This document shows, piece by piece, positions 63,272 through 64,000 of a stretch of 64,000 nucleotides of DNA. The notes under the pieces are model-generated. The model was given only the letters and a program-made list of their open reading frames with translations. It searched no databases and had not been told where the DNA came from. Position 1 is the first letter of the stretch, and each line of letters begins with the position of its first letter. Made by a program: the position numbers and the translations under genes. The stretch is from Mesorhizobium sp. B4-1-3 (GTDB taxonomy: Bacteria > Pseudomonadota > Alphaproteobacteria > Rhizobiales > Rhizobiaceae), in NCBI RefSeq assembly GCF_006439355.1, contig NZ_VFTG01000003.1, forward strand, positions 310,001-374,000. Direction: 5' to 3'.

Positions 63272-64000
63272 ATGAGCCTTCAAAAGACCGGCGAACCCGT
63301 TCAGGACACCCCCAAGCAGGGTCGCATCCGGGCCATCGACATCCTGCGCGGCATCGCGCTGATCGCGATGGCGAGCTACCACTTCACCTGGGATCTGGAA
63401 AACTTCGGCTATACTACGCCCGCCCTCACCGCTTTTGGCTGGTGGAAGTTCTACGCGCGCTGCATTGCCTCGACCTTCCTGTTCCTGGTCGGCGTCAGCC
63501 TCTTCCTCGCCCATGGCAAGCAAATCCGCTGGCCGGGCTTCTGGAAGCGCTTCGCCATGGTCGCAGTCGCCGCGGCCGCCATCTCGGTCGTTACCTACGT
63601 CGTCACGCCGGATGGCTTCATCTTCTTCGGCATCCTCCACGAGATTGCGCTCGTCAGCCTGCTCGGCCTCGCCTTTCTCAGGCTGCCCTGGCTGCTGACG
63701 GCAATCATTGCCGCGGCCGTCATTGCAGCCCCTTACTATCTGCGCTCGGAGCTCTTCGACCATCCGGCGCTGTGGTGGGTCGGCCTTTCCGCAACCAACC
63801 CGCGTTCCAACGACTATGTGCCGCTTTTCCCGTGGTTCGGCGCGGTGCTTGCGGGCATTGCCGCGGTCAAGCTCGCTTCCGCCACGGGCCTGCTCGCCCG
63901 TCTGGGGACTTGGCTGCCCGGCCGCTGGTCGAACCCGCTGACCTTCATCGGCCGTCACAGCCTCGCCTTCTACCTCATCCACCAGCCGCTTCTGTTCGGC
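63272..64000 (+). CDS. DUF1624 membrane acyltransferase (heparan-alpha-glucosaminide N-acetyltransferase-like), 3' end missing
   Basis: An open frame runs from ATG 63272 to the edge of the window, 243 residues seen. RIRAIDILRGIALIAMASYH then FTWDL is the DUF1624/HGSNAT N-terminal signature; STFLFLVGVSLFLAHG and HEIALVSLLGLAFLRLPWLL are membrane helices and FIGRHSLAFYLIHQPLLFG lies near the C-terminus. Related proteins transfer acyl groups across the membrane to glycans. Because it is cut off, only the last helix or so should be missing. Confidence 0.85.
   Translation, partial: MSLQKTGEPVQDTPKQGRIRAIDILRGIALIAMASYHFTWDLENFGYTTPALTAFGWWKFYARCIASTFLFLVGVSLFLAHGKQIRWPGFWKRFAMVAVAAAAISVVTYVVTPDGFIFFGILHEIALVSLLGLAFLRLPWLLTAIIAAAVIAAPYYLRSELFDHPALWWVGLSATNPRSNDYVPLFPWFGAVLAGIAAVKLASATGLLARLGTWLPGRWSNPLTFIGRHSLAFYLIHQPLLFG

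Overview
The window is a gene-dense, high-GC chromosomal segment from an alphaproteobacterium of the Rhizobiales, most likely Mesorhizobium or a close relative. The grounds are the gene families and their order (cobC/cobD/cobO/cobP in the aerobic cobalamin nomenclature, soxBDAG, DUF1127 small proteins, a corrinoid methyltransferase with a RACo-like activator), an intergenic mosaic palindrome of the RIME type, and a family of short palindromic repeats. No rRNA, tRNA, CRISPR, prophage or insertion sequence was seen. The species assignment is inference from recall, not from a database search.

Layout. 1-3147: end of a corrinoid-dependent methyl-transfer locus (pterin-binding methyltransferase, 2Fe-2S/ASKHA reductive activator). 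3158-8944: acyltransferase, two DUF1127-like mini-proteins, two unlisted mini-genes, an alpha/beta hydrolase, a LysR regulator and a GlxA/GbdR-type AraC regulator. 8958-16321: NitT/TauT-type ABC transporter, a VWFA-like secreted protein, a long-type purC and a dimethylglycine-dehydrogenase-like fusion. 16461-21839: thiamine operon thiC-O-S-G-E-D behind a TPP riboswitch. 21944-29795: seven minus-strand genes that look like a polyprenyl-phosphate-linked pentose (arabinose or amino-pentose) pathway: HAD-UbiA fusion, DprE1-like oxidase, SMR-type flippase candidate, extended SDR, class III aminotransferase, polytopic glycosyltransferase candidate and FkbM methyltransferase. 30055-32995: small secreted protein and a large MscS channel. 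33189-38398: heterotetrameric sarcosine oxidase soxBDAG. 38561-47737: MFS exporter, nitroreductase, XRE-cupin regulator and a coupled operon of two more dimethylglycine-dehydrogenase-like fusions around an aminotransferase. 47882-55962: ABC transporter, deaminase-like amidohydrolase, FAD oxidase and two flavodoxin-fold oxidoreductases, divergent from RidA and a creatininase-family amidase. 55981-59805: tyrosine phosphatase and cobalamin genes. 59891-64000: ChaC-like cyclotransferase, GbcA-like Rieske oxygenase, MFS transporter and a truncated DUF1624 acyltransferase.

How the genes fit. The strongest theme is N-methyl and one-carbon metabolism. A Rieske GbcA-like demethylase, three fusions with GcvT domains and sarcosine oxidase could together strip methyl groups from betaines down to glycine and hand them to tetrahydrofolate. 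A corrinoid methyl-transfer system sits at the left edge, and cobalamin biosynthesis genes are at the right. Several regulators of families known to sense betaine derivatives or amines are interspersed. The most promising little-described system is the lipid-linked pentose cluster at 21944-29795.
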